DNA of 64,000 bases, from the NCBI GenBank assembly GCA_037954325.1, contig JBBMNZ010000003.1, positions 17,844,392 through 17,908,391 of the forward strand. The letters run 5' to 3'. Below, piece after piece: positions 11,396 to 23,045 of the stretch (positions are counted from its first letter, which is position 1; the number at the start of each line of letters is the position of its first letter). Origin of the DNA: Fistularia commersonii (lineage: Eukaryota; Chordata; Actinopteri; Syngnathiformes; Fistulariidae). The notes beneath the pieces are model-generated. The model worked only from the letters and a program-made list of their open reading frames with translations, did not search any database and was not told where the DNA came from. The position numbers were made by a program, and so were the translations under genes.

Positions 11396-12010
11396 TGGCA
11401 GTACCAACCTCAGCATTTTTCTAATAATATCATCACTATCCTACTCTCACATCTGTCTCCACATAACATTAGCTGTTGTTCAGTCACCTTGAAATTTTCC
11501 CTGACTCCCCAACTCCTCCCTGAAAACCATACAACACTCCTCCCTTTTATGCTTACTGAACTTTGTCCGCCGCTCTGCCTTTCTCCTCTTTATCTTTCTT
11601 GTCACCAGTCATCCTGTGCTGTTTGGATACACTCAGTTACCACTACTTTGCGGTCACTGATCTCCTTCAGATTATATTGCCATATGTGATGTAGTCTACC
11701 TGCATGCTCCTGCATTCACTGTCATTAGTTTCCCTATGTTCCTGCTGCTTCTGGAAGGAAGCACTCACCATAGCCATTTCCCTCTTTTTTCCAAAGTCTA
11801 CCACAATCTGTCCCTCTGTGTTCCTATCCTGGATGTCAAATTTGCCCATCACTTCTTCATCACCTCTATTTTGCTGCACCAACATGTCCAATGAGGTGTG
11901 CATCAATTATTATTCTCTCTCCTCTTTGGATATTTTGGATCACTCAATGTAACTCACTACATAATTTTTCCTACCTTGATCTTATCCCTCCAAGTCTCTA
12001 CATCACTTTA
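11250..12010 (-). mobile_element. RTE LINE fragment (3' end joined to endonuclease region)
   Basis: On the minus strand the block starts in an endonuclease-like segment (about 11,640-11,960, with a 'GDEEVMGKFDIQDRNTEGQ' run) and ends in the 3' tail near 11,250. The reverse transcriptase core is missing, so this copy is internally deleted relative to the element at 37,700-40,290. Confidence 0.7.
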
Positions 12011-12259
12011 AGGTACTGAATAGCCCAGCTTTTGTTTTTCTTTGTTTGATAATTTTTTTTAATGCTCTTCATTCCTTTGCACATTACTCACAGTGTGAAC
12101 TCTCTGTGCACATAATTTTGGTTAAATGCAAGACAATGTATCTTTCTAAGAATTTTCATTGCCACATGGAGATTTTCATGACAATATCCCCTGTGCACAA
12201 GTCTGTATGATAAAATCCATGCACACTCCAAACTCTGATGGGACTGATAGTTATTGGAT

Positions 12260-12370
12260 TAATTTGTCTGTGTTTAAGATTCAAGATTTAAAGCATTTAT
12301 TGTCATATTTACAGTCTGGAAATTTGTTTCTCTGTACAAGTATACTGTTTTGCATTCAGATGTAAACACA
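12260..12370. repeat. SINE/LINE-tail-like repeat
   Basis: The run 'attcaagatttaaagcatttattgtcatatttacagt' (quoted only to locate it, about 12,281-12,317) resembles a common fish short repeat whose members read 'ttcaaagattttattgtcatatgtacag'. A related AT-rich tail, 'ttgacaataaagctgactttg', lies near 16,581. Class is uncertain. Confidence 0.35.
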
Positions 12371-12534
12371 GCAAAGAAATGCTCCTCTCTTAGATGTTGG
12401 AGAAAGCAGTTGCCAACCAGCTGTGTGAGTCTCTCTGGGGTAATAATATATCAGAAGATTTCTGTCAGGATTTAGAGTACATCACAGCGCAGAAACAGCA
12501 TTTGGGAAAGTGACAAACCTCATTCTTTTATCCC

Positions 12535-12570
12535 GTGTGTGTGTGTGTGTGTGTGTGTTGGGGGGGGTGC
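12535..12570. repeat. (TG)n followed by a G run
   Basis: A short dinucleotide TG microsatellite runs directly into nine G residues. Between 12,570 and 13,100 I see only a short 'gaggatggatggatga' LINE/SINE tail near 12,760. Confidence 0.9.
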
Positions 12571-13104
12571 AGTCAGCTGTCTACCCGAAGAAAAAATAGA
12601 ACATTTAAAGTGTTTATTCAACCTGGTTAATGTGATTTTTGCATATTAGAAATTGGATAGGTATGGAAAAGCTTGACTAAGTGAATGTGGAAAGAGAATT
12701 CTGAGCCTTTTTTACTGAGGCTGCTACCCAGATGACCTCAACCCCAGATAAACAAGCGGCAGAGGATGGATGGATGAAAAATTCCATGACTGATAGTTCA
12801 TGTAATACTTAATTAGCCAGGGATTAATATTATTTCACTTGTATCTGAAAATCTGAAAACAGGCATTAGAACAGTGCAGATCTGATAGTGTTACAGAGCT
12901 GACATTTTCAATATGTTATATAGATCATTAGTTATGCAGAGAAACTTTGGTCCCTTATTGCCAGGCATGCCCAATCTTTAAGGTGTTATTGTTGATAGAT
13001 TAATTGTTGAAGTTTGGTAAATTTCGTGCGACAGCAACAAACTAACTATGGCCATTTTTAAAGGCAATTTGTTCAAGACTTACATACCTTTTTTTGAATT
13101 CTTA

Positions 13105-13910
13105 TGTAATTCCTCTCTTGGTTTTAGATGATTTCTTAATGATTTGCAATCATTATGATGATTTGCATGCCATAGTTTGCAGATTTATAAAGAGGGTATA
13201 AAGAGGGATCAGCTATTATTAGGTATTATTGAATATTGAATATGAGTGAATACTGAATACTACTGAATAGACCTAGGGTAGTCTACATTTTTCTGATCTG
13301 TTAGAACAACAAAAGGGTGAGTGGCTCCTTCAAGCCAGTGGTGCCATTCCATGCCATGGCCTGAGAGAAATCAGAATTCTGATTCTGATTCCTCTTGGGC
13401 CACTTAAATGACCAATTTTGTTCTGCCTTACGAAGTTTTCACGAGTAGTACGCACAAGGTTGGAGGAGAGTGGGTCTGGTGGAGGGAGTCCAGTCTGAGG
13501 TCCAAACGAGGATCTTGGGCTTATTTCAGAGTAGGGAAGTCCATGGGCCAATGGTCACACTGCATTTCTGAATTTTCCATCGATAAAGGTTGGAAAACCT
13601 AAGAAAGCACTGGAGTTTTTCTTTCTTGGTTTTAGATTTCTTGATTGTTTTGGGATCATTATGATGATTTGTCATACTTTGCAGATTTATAAAGACAAGA
13701 TAAGGATATTTGGGTAAAATAAAAATATACACTTTTATTTTGTGTTGCTTGGTTTAATAAAAGTCACATTTATGGGTCATTTATCAGCTATAGAAAATAT
13801 TGAATATATTTGATACTTCTGAAAGAAGAACCACCAAAAAAACAACCTTATTGCTGGAGAGTTTTGTAACTCTGGGATTGTTAAAAATAATCAATCAATA
13901 GGTACGAGGT
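13105..13910. repeat. Local duplication, arm B second part, with internal repeat
   Basis: The right portion, from about 13,720, matches 2,690-3,060. In addition, about 13,105-13,215 is repeated at about 13,610-13,720: both contain 'cttggttttagat', 'atcattatgatgatttg' and 'ttgcagatttataaaga'. So this arm contains its own smaller duplication. Confidence 0.6.
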
Positions 13911-13914
13911 AAAA

Positions 13915-14275
13915 CCATGATGCAGAGATGAAGATGCTAAGGTTCTCTTTGGGAGTGACGAGGATGGACAGGATCAGGAATGAGTTTATCAGAGGAACCG
14001 CACATGTTAGATGTTATGGAGAGACGGTCAGAGAAGCCAGACTGGGATGGTTCGGTCATGTACCGAGGAGGGATAGTGAATATATAGGTAGACAGATGCT
14101 GGAATCAGCAGAGGCAGGAGGTCTCGAGGAAGACCAAAGAGAAGATTTATGGACGTAGTGAGAGAGAATATGAAGTTAGTTGGTGTGCGAGAGGAGGGTA
14201 GGGTTAGATGGAAGAGGGCTGTGGCGACCCCTGAAAGGAAAAGCCAAAAGGAGAGGAAGAAGATGTAGCTGGTAC
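13915..14275 (+). mobile_element. RTE LINE 3' end, copy 2
   Basis: This is a close sister of 3,070-3,415, with the same C-terminal residues 'GVTRMDRIRNE' and 'ARLGWFGHV' and the same 3' tail ('gtggcgacccctgaaaggaa'). The two copies share upstream flank, so one probably arose from the other by local duplication rather than by a second retrotransposition. Confidence 0.75.
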
Positions 14276-14284
14276 AAATATTGA

Positions 14285-14990
14285 TCAAAACGGCAATAAT
14301 ATGTGTAGCTGTCCCCGTTGGAGCAAGCTCACCACCAGGGAGTGATCAGTTGACAGCCCTGCCCCTCTCTTCGCCAGAGTGTCCAGAACGCGCGGTCTCA
14401 AGTCTGATGATACGGCCATAAAGTCGATCACTGAACTGCAGCTGAAGATGTGCTGGTGCCTGGTGCACCTGTGCACATTTTTATGTCTGAATATCGTGTT
14501 CAGTATGGACAGTTTATGATGAGCAGGGAAGTCGAGAAACAGAACACCGCTCGTGTTCAGACCTCTGTACATGAGTGTTGAGGTCCTGCAGTAGGATGAG
14601 ATGGAAGTGCTTTGTAGCAGTCCCTCCAGCGCCCCCGAAAAGGATGGGTAATCTGAATTGCAGTTGGATGCATAGGAACACACCATAGTCAGAACCGTGC
14701 ATCGAGTTGAGTCCTCCTGTATCTAGTCAGAACCTCTTTCCCTCCTGCACTATCTCAGGCTCCTTCCCCTCTAGAGAGGTGACATTTAATGTTCCTAGAA
14801 CCAGGCTCTACAGCTGCGGAGGTCCTCCACTCTGGCGCCGCCACCCAGCTCACATCGCAGTCCACCCCCATGGCGCCTCCTATGGGTGGTGAGTCCAAGA
14901 GAAAGGGAACTGTTGAGCACTGTTTTACTCTAGCCTTGAACGGGGCACCATTTGTGACGCATGAGTGGAGCTAGAATTAGTTATGAATAA
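14285..14990 (-). mobile_element. LINE endonuclease-domain fragment
   Basis: A 133-codon minus-strand frame (14,686-14,285) shows the C-terminal signature of a LINE endonuclease: 'VIDFMAVSSDLRPRVLDT' followed by 'RGAGLSTDHSLVV'. This contains the conserved S-x-L and S-T-D-H motifs of the exonuclease-endonuclease-phosphatase fold. The flank at 14,760-14,930 matches the block at 1-500. It is a fragment only. Confidence 0.75.
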
Positions 14991-16740
14991 AAACTAAAAA
15001 TTATCAATGATGATTATGAGTTTTCAATCAAAGTTCTTGGAATAACATTAACTCAATAATGGTACCAACCTTTGTTTGGGGCACCACCAGCAAATCTGTG
15101 GAACACAGTCTCAAGAAATGGGTATTTATCTAAAAATGCCAAAATTTAACAATAATGGTATTTTAGATTAATAGAGATTAATAAAGTTCAAGCGGTGGCC
15201 CTGTCACTCAGTCTGGTAACAATATTCACATACAAAATACCAAGAAACTCCCCTTTTAAAATAGAATAAAGTTTATTTAACAATACGAAATACAGGTGTG
15301 TGTGTGTGTTGAAGGATTACAAAAATGGCAGTGCCTCGGAAAACTACAAAATGGTGTTCTGAATGCAGAACTGGTATGCAGAAATGTTTTTTCTGCGGTG
15401 CTTGTAGTTAAAAGGCTGCCACGTGGTGCTAATATGGGAATGGGGCCAGAGGGCATGAAAGAATGAATGGGATGCCAATAGATAATGTCAAGTGTAAAAG
15501 TGCATGGAAGTGAGAGGAAAAGAAAGTTTGTGTTAGGAAAAGAAAGGAAAGCAGAGAAACTTAGATGAGCAGCAACAACGGTAAGTTAGTAAGGTAACAA
15601 TAGGGATGGCATGGAACTACGGTGATAACCCAAGGCACGACAGGAAAACAGCAGTTACAACACTAACATAGCACTGACTAATGACTCATGCTTGCCCAGA
15701 TAACAATACTTGCCTCTCCTAATGAGCTGGGATCTGGGAACGGTAGGGCCAGTTCTGATGAGAAATGGATCGGACCCTTGATGGATTTGCGGTCACCAGC
15801 GGCAGTGAGGGGGCTGCACCACCGGGGACGAGAGGCGGCTGGCAATCTGTAGACGCGGTTGGCTGTTTGGGTGCTGTCTGAAGATCCGGCAGTTGGGTTG
15901 GGATGTCGAATTTGGGGACAAAGTCTATATTTTGCATTAGGGAATAGCTGTTAAAGTGATTTTTCAGTTAAAAACACGTGGTTATAAACGGCTGGATGAT
16001 GTAACACCATGCGCCACGTTGCGTTCCAATGGATGAGGGGGGTGGGAAATGTGATAGAGCCCACTTTTAAGAATGAGGGAGACGAGCAGAATTGCGGTAA
16101 CGATAGAGGGATAAAGTTGATGAGCCAATAAGTTGAGTTATGGGAAAGAGAAGTGGATACTAGACTAAGATCAGTAGTCAGTATTCGTGAGCAGCTGTGT
16201 GGTTTCATGCTTACAAAGATTACCACAGATGCAGTATTTGCCTAAAAAAATCAGGTAAAGAAGCCCAGAGAACATCGGAGGGAGGTGCCTTTGTAGACCT
16301 AGATAAACCATACATAAGGCTGCCGGGCCTTCTACCAAACTGTACACACAAAAAAAAAAACCCTCTACTGCTACTTTCTCATGCTGTAAAATTTCAGTCT
16401 ATATCTGCATGCACTTCAGACTTCATATCTCATAGTTTAATGTTTACGGTTTGATGTAACTGTGCACTTTAGTTTTAATTTGCACTCTATTATTACTATT
16501 ATTTTGTGAATTTCATGTAAACATGAGATTGTGAGAAACATTTTCTAAATTCCTCTCTATTTCCAGTAGATGGAGAGAAATTGACAATAAAGCTGACTTT
16601 GAAACTTTGAAGGGAAAAAACAAAAGTTAAAAGAAAGACAATGCACAATCCGATTGTTTATCACACACACATAGATTTGAGTTTAATTCTGTCAGGAGTG
16701 TCCGTGTCATACTCAGTTTCATGCACTTAAATAATGTAAT
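14991..16740. other. Intergenic, mixed repeats, no gene recognised
   Basis: There are short TG repeats near 15,296, an A run near 16,350, and a SINE-like tail 'ttgacaataaagctgactttg' near 16,581. Open frames at 15,719-15,937 and 15,951-16,226 (minus) show no family I can name and no supporting splice signals. Confidence 0.5.
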
Positions 16741-16937
16741 TTAAAAAGGGAAAAGCGTGAAAAGTTACGTAGAATGCGGAGTCCTATGGGTACGTTTATA
16801 GTGTGTAGGCAGGAGAGCTAGAAGCAAATGAAAGCGGCAGAGGCGAGCAGGTGACTGATCAGATGACAGTCACATGGTCAGCGGTCAGCTGATGCTAGCG
16901 GTTACCAGTCAGAAGGCGGATTTGAGGGTTGCACAGG
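16740..16937 (+). promoter_or_regulatory. atp6v0d1: Probable atp6v0d1 promoter / 5' leader
   Basis: This GC-richer stretch directly precedes the atp6v0d1 ATG. It has no obvious TATA box, as expected for a housekeeping gene. It holds an E-box-containing run, GTCACATGGT, at 16,869-16,878 and CAGCTG at 16,887-16,892. The first resembles the TFEB/TFE3 CLEAR motif (GTCACGTGAC) known to control V-ATPase genes, but two positions differ, so this is only a suggestion. Confidence 0.4.
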
Positions 16938-19900
16938 ATGCCTTTCTCCGAGCTATATTTCAATGTCGATAACGGCTACCTGGAGGGGCTGGTTAGAGGC
17001 TTTAAAGCTGGAATTCTATCCCAGGCGGATTATTTAAATCTTGTGCAATGTGAGACCTTGGAAGGTTGGTTGAACTGAAGGCAGCCATCTGAGCTACCGA
17101 ACTGCTAACTCAACACTAATTAAGCTAGCGATTGCCCAGCTAAGCTGGCTAACGATAATGATGCTTTTCAGTGTATTGCCCAGCGTCCCACTATATATTA
17201 ACACCATGGGGCACGCCCTTACGCGTTATTCTGATATTTTCATACCAGTCAGTTTTAATAAGTTTCGGAACAATGGCTGTTTTATGGTGACCATTTTCGA
17301 AATACCATTCAGCTAGCTAGCTCCGTACGTAGCACAATAGCGTATATGCTATGTAAAGGATGTGACACTGTCCGTGTCATTTGTCTTTCAGCGGTAGCAT
17401 ATTAGAGGAGGTCAATATATCATAGGAGGCTGTAAAGTAACGTGAAACATACATTTTCAGCTGCTTTAGATAAACCTTTTTTTTTTAAGTTTCACTTTAC
17501 CACTTTTGTTGTCATGTAATGTTGGACGAAACGGAATTTGAGTGTCTTCGTATCAATTGATTTCATGATCAAATGTAAAATACGCCGAGTGATGAAATAA
17601 TTCAATGTTCAATACAAACGACAGCACTACAAGTTGGAAATGAAAACCATAACTCAACCATAATCAGAGCAAGATGCTTTAATGCCAACCTACATATCTG
17701 TCTTAAAGGATGAAGAAGTATGCTGAAAACATATTCAGATATTCGTACTGGAATTGATTGACTTTTAATATGTTTGAAATTGTTGCAAATTACCTCCATA
17801 ATATAATAAATCTGTACTTTTTTTTGGCCAAGAATATTTCTAAAATACTGCAACTGGCCACTATTTGCATAATTCTGGTCAGATCGATATAAATCTATTT
17901 TGAAATAACAAAGAAAACTTATTTATAAACTTTTTATGCAAGGTGATTTTGTAGTTACCAAACCTGTTGATTATTAAAGGAATTTCTTTTTTTTTTTTCT
18001 TTCCACCTGCGCCTATATTCATATAGCAATTAAGCAACTGAATTGAGTTTTTGCAATGACTGGTACATTCTCCATCCACTTGTCCTTGTAGACTTGAAGC
18101 TCCACCTGCAGAGCACAGATTATGGCAGCTTTCTGGCAAATGAGGCGTCACCTCTCACCGTATCAGTCATTGATGACAAACTGAAGGAGAAGATGGTGGT
18201 GGAGTTTCGCCACATGAGGAACCAGTCGTATGAGCCGCTGGCCAGCTTCATGGATTTCATCACGTAAGAAAAAAACAGTTATAATTGAATCATTCAATTT
18301 TTAAAACAACATGATAAAATTCATCTTGAGGATTATTGTTATATGTGCTGTGTATTCCTTAAATAGAGATGAATGTGGAAATCATAAAAAAGCACAAGTT
18401 AGATCCCAACTGTTGAAATGAATCAGCGTGTAGGTGCTGAGTCCTCTTTAGCTTTCTGTTTACTTATAAAACAATAAATATTTATTTTTATGATGACTTT
18501 TTGTAAGATGGTAACCCTTAAGCAGGGGTCTTCATTTTTTTTCAGGCCTTCAAACTGATGGAGCAGGGACCCCCGGCCCCTACTATATATAGTCTTATCT
18601 CATCTACATCTTGTATACTATATACTATATATATAGTATACATTGTGTTTTCTACTCAACTAGACCCAGTATAAACATACATTGTTATTGTGCATTTTAT
18701 ACTAAGCTATTCAAGTAATACTCACATTTTTCTGTTCATCATTTTATGTTAATCCTGTGTGAGGTAGAGTGAGTTGCATTTATAAAGATACTTCGTCAAC
18801 TGATACCAATACCAATATCAATATCAACATTTCTGTCACTTGCATTAATATCATACATGCAGGCTATTCAGATTGATGTTTCTCTTTTAACCCTCATATT
18901 ATGTTAAGGGTCAATTTGACCCATTTCACCCATTGACTCAATGGGTCAAATTGACCATTAACATAATATGAGGGTTAATCAAATGAGTGATTCTTACAGT
19001 CATGCGTGAACATATCTGTTGTCTTGCATGTAGTTGTGAGCAGTTAGAATAATGGACAGGTTTATGTGTTTTTGGGTGGGGGGCGTGGTTAATTAATTTT
19101 TCTAAATTCATTTTTTGGTTTTAAAGTTTTTTTAAGGCTTGTCTGGTGCTGTGAGTGAACTGGTAACCAGCTTGAGAGAGCTTCTGTATGTTGTTGAATG
19201 TGTGCATTTGTGACTGAAAGATCTTCTGCCTCTGTTTCTATTCATTATAATATGCTGGATTCGTATTCATGTGTATTTCAAGGGTATTTGAAATTGTGGG
19301 AATCAGTATTTTAAATAAGTCATCTAATCAATCAAAAATGTCAGGCCCCACCCCTGCAGTACCTTGATCTTGGACCCTCCTATTAGACGCCTAAAGTATC
19401 ACTGAAGTGTCCTTAAATGCACCACCTTGGATGTGTAGAAAAGTATGCCTGCTATTTGTCAAGCACGACAATAAAATGAATTAGTGACACGACAGTAAAA
19501 TGAATTAGCAAATCTGCCTGTCACAGCAGGTTGTTTTTTTATTGTCTGCTAAAATGTACCAGTGATATAGCAAAGTTCTCAATCTGAGTCTTTTTTGAAA
19601 TGACAACTTATCATGAAGTTTGGGTCAAGATGGACAAATCTTGAGTACAATTAGCTAAAATTAATTTCATCCTTAGTATGGCTTAGTTTAGACCCAGATA
19701 CATAGATATTAGCTGCAGATATTTAGGGAGAGCTACAACATGAAATGACTAGGGGATCTATTTACCGATAAGTATCTTTGTAGACTACTGATAACCCTTT
19801 ATGAAAATGGTATTTCCCTAATGGTAATGGCCTGTCAGAAAGATGTGCTGAAATGGTCTGTGGAACAGAAAAACATTTGAGATCGTCACTTTCCAATTTC

Positions 19901-22900
19901 CCCGTATATTTGTATTGATGGGGATGTGCTGCACAAATAAGTCCAACCAAGTGTAGCACTTCTGCTGACAAATGGATCTTTCTGAAAGACAGTTGAATAA
20001 TAATGGTGGATAGTAAAAAGAAAGTTTTCCCTACTTTTGCATGATTATTTCAATCCTCCTTTATTGACCACAGATACAGCTATATGATCGACAACGTCAT
20101 CCTGCTGATTACTGGGACCCTGCATCAGCGAGCCATTTCTGAGCTGGTTCCAAAGTGCCACCCATTGGGCAGCTTTGAGCAGATGGAGGCAGTCAACATT
20201 GCCCAAACCCCTGCTGAGCTCTACAATGCCATTTTGGTGGACACACCACTTGGTTAGTACCACAAAGAGAACTGAAGTCAAAGATATTAGACAATATTTT
20301 AATTAATTGTTGATGCCTCTTGCTTAGTGATGGTGTCTAAGATAAATAAAACACCAGATGCTACTTTCTTTTTGTTTGATTTGAATTCTGTTTGGCTTTC
20401 AGCTGCATTTTTTCAGGACTGTATATCCGAGCAGGACCTGGATGAAATGAACATTGAGATCATTCGAAACACACTGTACAAGGTAAATCATACTTTAGCA
20501 ATTGAAGATCTCATTATGTTATTAAATCTTCAAGAATTAGCCAACAGCAAACAATTTAACAAACTATAATTACTTCAGAGAAACAAAGGAGAAGGATACA
20601 TGATGCATGTATTTATCTTTTAAAAAATCCTCTTTAAATACATTTTGAACCATGTCTTCTCAGGCTTATCTAGAGGCATTCTATAAGTTCTGCTCTAACC
20701 TGGGAGGAACCACAGCCGAAACCATGTGTCCAATATTGGAGGTGAGTGTTTTTAGGGTAAACATTAACATATTCTTCTTTAAATAATCAGGCTTGTGCGG
20801 CTTCAGAGAACCTTGGATTTATGTGCATTTATTTCTTGGAAACTGAATTAACAGAAACTGTACTTGAAAATTCTTGTGCCTCAGGTTGATTTGAATTTAA
20901 GTACACAAACGCACACATACTTCTAAATTATAGTATATTTATACGTGAGCTCAATTTAGTGGTAGGAGTCGCATCCAAGAGCAGAGGGAGTTTGTCTCAT
21001 TGCAAGCACATAACAAACCTTTTTGAGCTGACCAATAATTCCTGTCCCGTGGCCCTTGGACATTTCTACTTTGCAGTTTGAAGCTGACAGAAGAGCCTTC
21101 ATAATTACTATCAATTCATTTGGCACGGAGCTGTCAAAGGAGGATCGTGCCAAGCTCTTCCCCCACTGTGGCAAGCTTTACCCAGAGGGTCTTGCACAGC
21201 TGGCCAGGGCAGATGATTATGAGCAGGTCAAGGCAGTGGCTGATTACTATCCGGTAAGTGTAAGGAATCAACCTTTTTCAAATGCTTACCTGTCTAATTT
21301 TGTCATTATAAACATGAGATGTTGTTTTCGATTTGAGCTTTTTTTATGTACCATATTTTTTGGACTATACGTCGTTCCGGATTATAAGTTGCACGGGCCA
21401 AAAATACTTATTAAAGAATGAAAAAAACATAAGTCGCACCGGAGTATAAGTCGCATTTTTTTGTGGGAAATTTATTTGAAAAAAACCAACACCAAAAATA
21501 GACATTTCATATTGAAAGGCAATTTAAAATACAAATAGAATAGAGAACAACAGGCTGAATTACAGGCTGTGCTTAAACTTCTTTGCCTATGTCTTTTTTA
21601 GGAGTATAAGCTCCTTTTTGAGGGGGCTGGCAGCAATCCAGGAGACAAAACTCTGGAGGATCGCTTCTTCGAGCATGAGGTAACACGCTTGCACAATAGC
21701 TGCGGCTTATGTTTACTGGTTGAGGGTGTAGCTTTCAAATTGCCATAGTGAAACATGAAGGTAGTTTCAGAAAGTTAAAGGGAGAGGTCAGTGTCTTATT
21801 TCTGTGTGTAATGATGCACACAGAGATTAATTTTTATGAAAGAATTATGCCGTCTTTGGTGTCAGTGCTGGTTATACACATATACTTCTGATTTTGCTCT
21901 TAATATAGGAAAATATAGATGCATTCATAGTAAGATCTGAAATGCAGACCCAATCAGCAGTTACACCTCACGAGGTTCTCTGAATTATCTATTTATCTGA
22001 TTGTTTGCTACTTTTCTGTCGAAGCAGATAAACAAACTAGAGTGAGCTATTTTATCATGCATATGAAGCAGCACATTATTAAGGTTTGCATATATTAATT
22101 AATGTGTACAAATCTTATTGTACCTGTGAATCCCATTATACATTTAAAGATTGTTTACACATTTACAGATATGATAATGGACTCTCAAATTGCACATTCA
22201 TATTCCTCAAACTCTGAAGAAATGGTCATTTACATGAAAAATTTTAAGAGAAATACATGAAATACATGAATAAATATTATTACTCAGACTTAAAATTCCA
22301 TAATTCTCAACATTATTAGGGACGATTACAGCTGTCATGACAGAATGTAGAAATGAATACCAGTGCATTATCTTAAAAAATTCTGAGTTTTGGAATTCAT
22401 TTAAAATGGTCAAAAATGGAAAGTATTAGTAAAGCATATGGGAATAAAGGAACTTCTTGGTCTGTCTAAATTGTTTTAAAAGGTTTCAGGAAATAAGGGA
22501 GATCCTGTTTCTACAGTTATAGCTTTACTTAGCCTAACTCTTTGTTTTATGAAAAGGTTTACCATGACATTCAAAATAAACCAGATGACAATCGGGGTTC
22601 AACCTTTCCGTATTTATTGTTCCTTTTTGTAAACCTCTTTTCAAACTTCTCTGGGTGTTTCTTCTAATACAAGGCATGTAGTACTGCATAGTTGTTTTAA
22701 AGTATAAATAAAATTTAAGGTATTGGTCATTTATCATAAATTTCACAGTACACATGCATCTCAGGGTATTATGTCAAAAAATAATAGCAAGTGTATTTAG
22801 AAAAGCCATTTGTCTGTTAAATGGCGGATATTGAAGAATTAATGCTCCTTTTTACTTTCCTCTTTCATTTTTCTCTGCTGCAGGTGAAGTTAAACAAGCT

Positions 22901-23045
22901 GGCCTTTCTGAACCAGTTCCACTTCAGTGTCTTCTATGCCTATGTCAAGCTGAAGGAGCAGGAGTGCAGGAACATCGTCTGGATTGCTGAGTGCATTGCC
23001 CAACGTCATCGCGCTAAAATTGACAACTACATTCCTATTTTTTGA
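16938..23045 (+). CDS. atp6v0d1: V-type proton ATPase subunit d 1
   Basis: This encodes the d subunit of the V0 sector of the vacuolar H+-ATPase. The subunit sits on the membrane rotor ring, couples it to the central stalk, and is needed to acidify lysosomes, endosomes and synaptic vesicles. Eight coding exons: 16938-17064, 18092-18263, 20074-20252, 20403-20482, 20664-20741, 21077-21253, 21602-21679 and 22884-23045, giving 350 residues. All junctions are GT/AG with matching phases. The protein starts MPFSELYFNVDNGYLEGL and ends HRAKIDNYIPIF. Landmarks include TYSYMIDNVILLITGT, QMEAVNIAQTPAELYNA and ITINSFGTELSKEDRAKL. It is nearly identical to vertebrate d1 (351 residues in human). Family knowledge favours d1 over the tissue-restricted d2, including the final Phe. 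It is soluble with no membrane helix, which is normal for subunit d. Intron 2 holds a TTAA MITE and intron 6 another short repeat. Nothing looks disrupted. Confidence 0.97.
18590..18660. repeat. TA-rich palindromic low-complexity run
   Basis: This stretch within intron 2 of atp6v0d1 contains overlapping self-complementary words such as 'actatatatagt' and 'gtatactatatac'. It is simple sequence with cruciform potential; no element ends are visible. Confidence 0.6.
18887..18978. mobile_element. 84-bp palindromic MITE with TTAA target duplication
   Basis: Element 18,891-18,974 starts CCCTCATATTATGTTA and ends TAACATAATATGAGGG. Its two 34-base arms are inverted repeats with a single mismatch, leaving a loop of about 16 bases. 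It is flanked on both sides by TTAA (18,887-18,890 and 18,975-18,978), the target duplication of piggyBac-like and Kolobok-like transposases. It lies in intron 2 of atp6v0d1. Arm identity this high means a young insertion or one kept intact by the hairpin itself. Confidence 0.88.
21345..21480. repeat. Teleost 'ataagtcgca' interspersed repeat
   Basis: In intron 6 of atp6v0d1 the words 'ggactatacgtcg', 'ggattataagttgcac', 'cataagtcgcaccgg' and 'agtataagtcgca' occur in series. These are diverged direct copies of one short unit. The pattern is familiar from a widespread fish non-autonomous repeat, probably DNA-transposon derived. Ends and class are not fixed. Confidence 0.55.

Noticed and set aside
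18887..18978. Palindrome as a recombination or attachment site
   Set aside because: Exact TTAA flanks and repeat-type ends are better explained by a MITE insertion.
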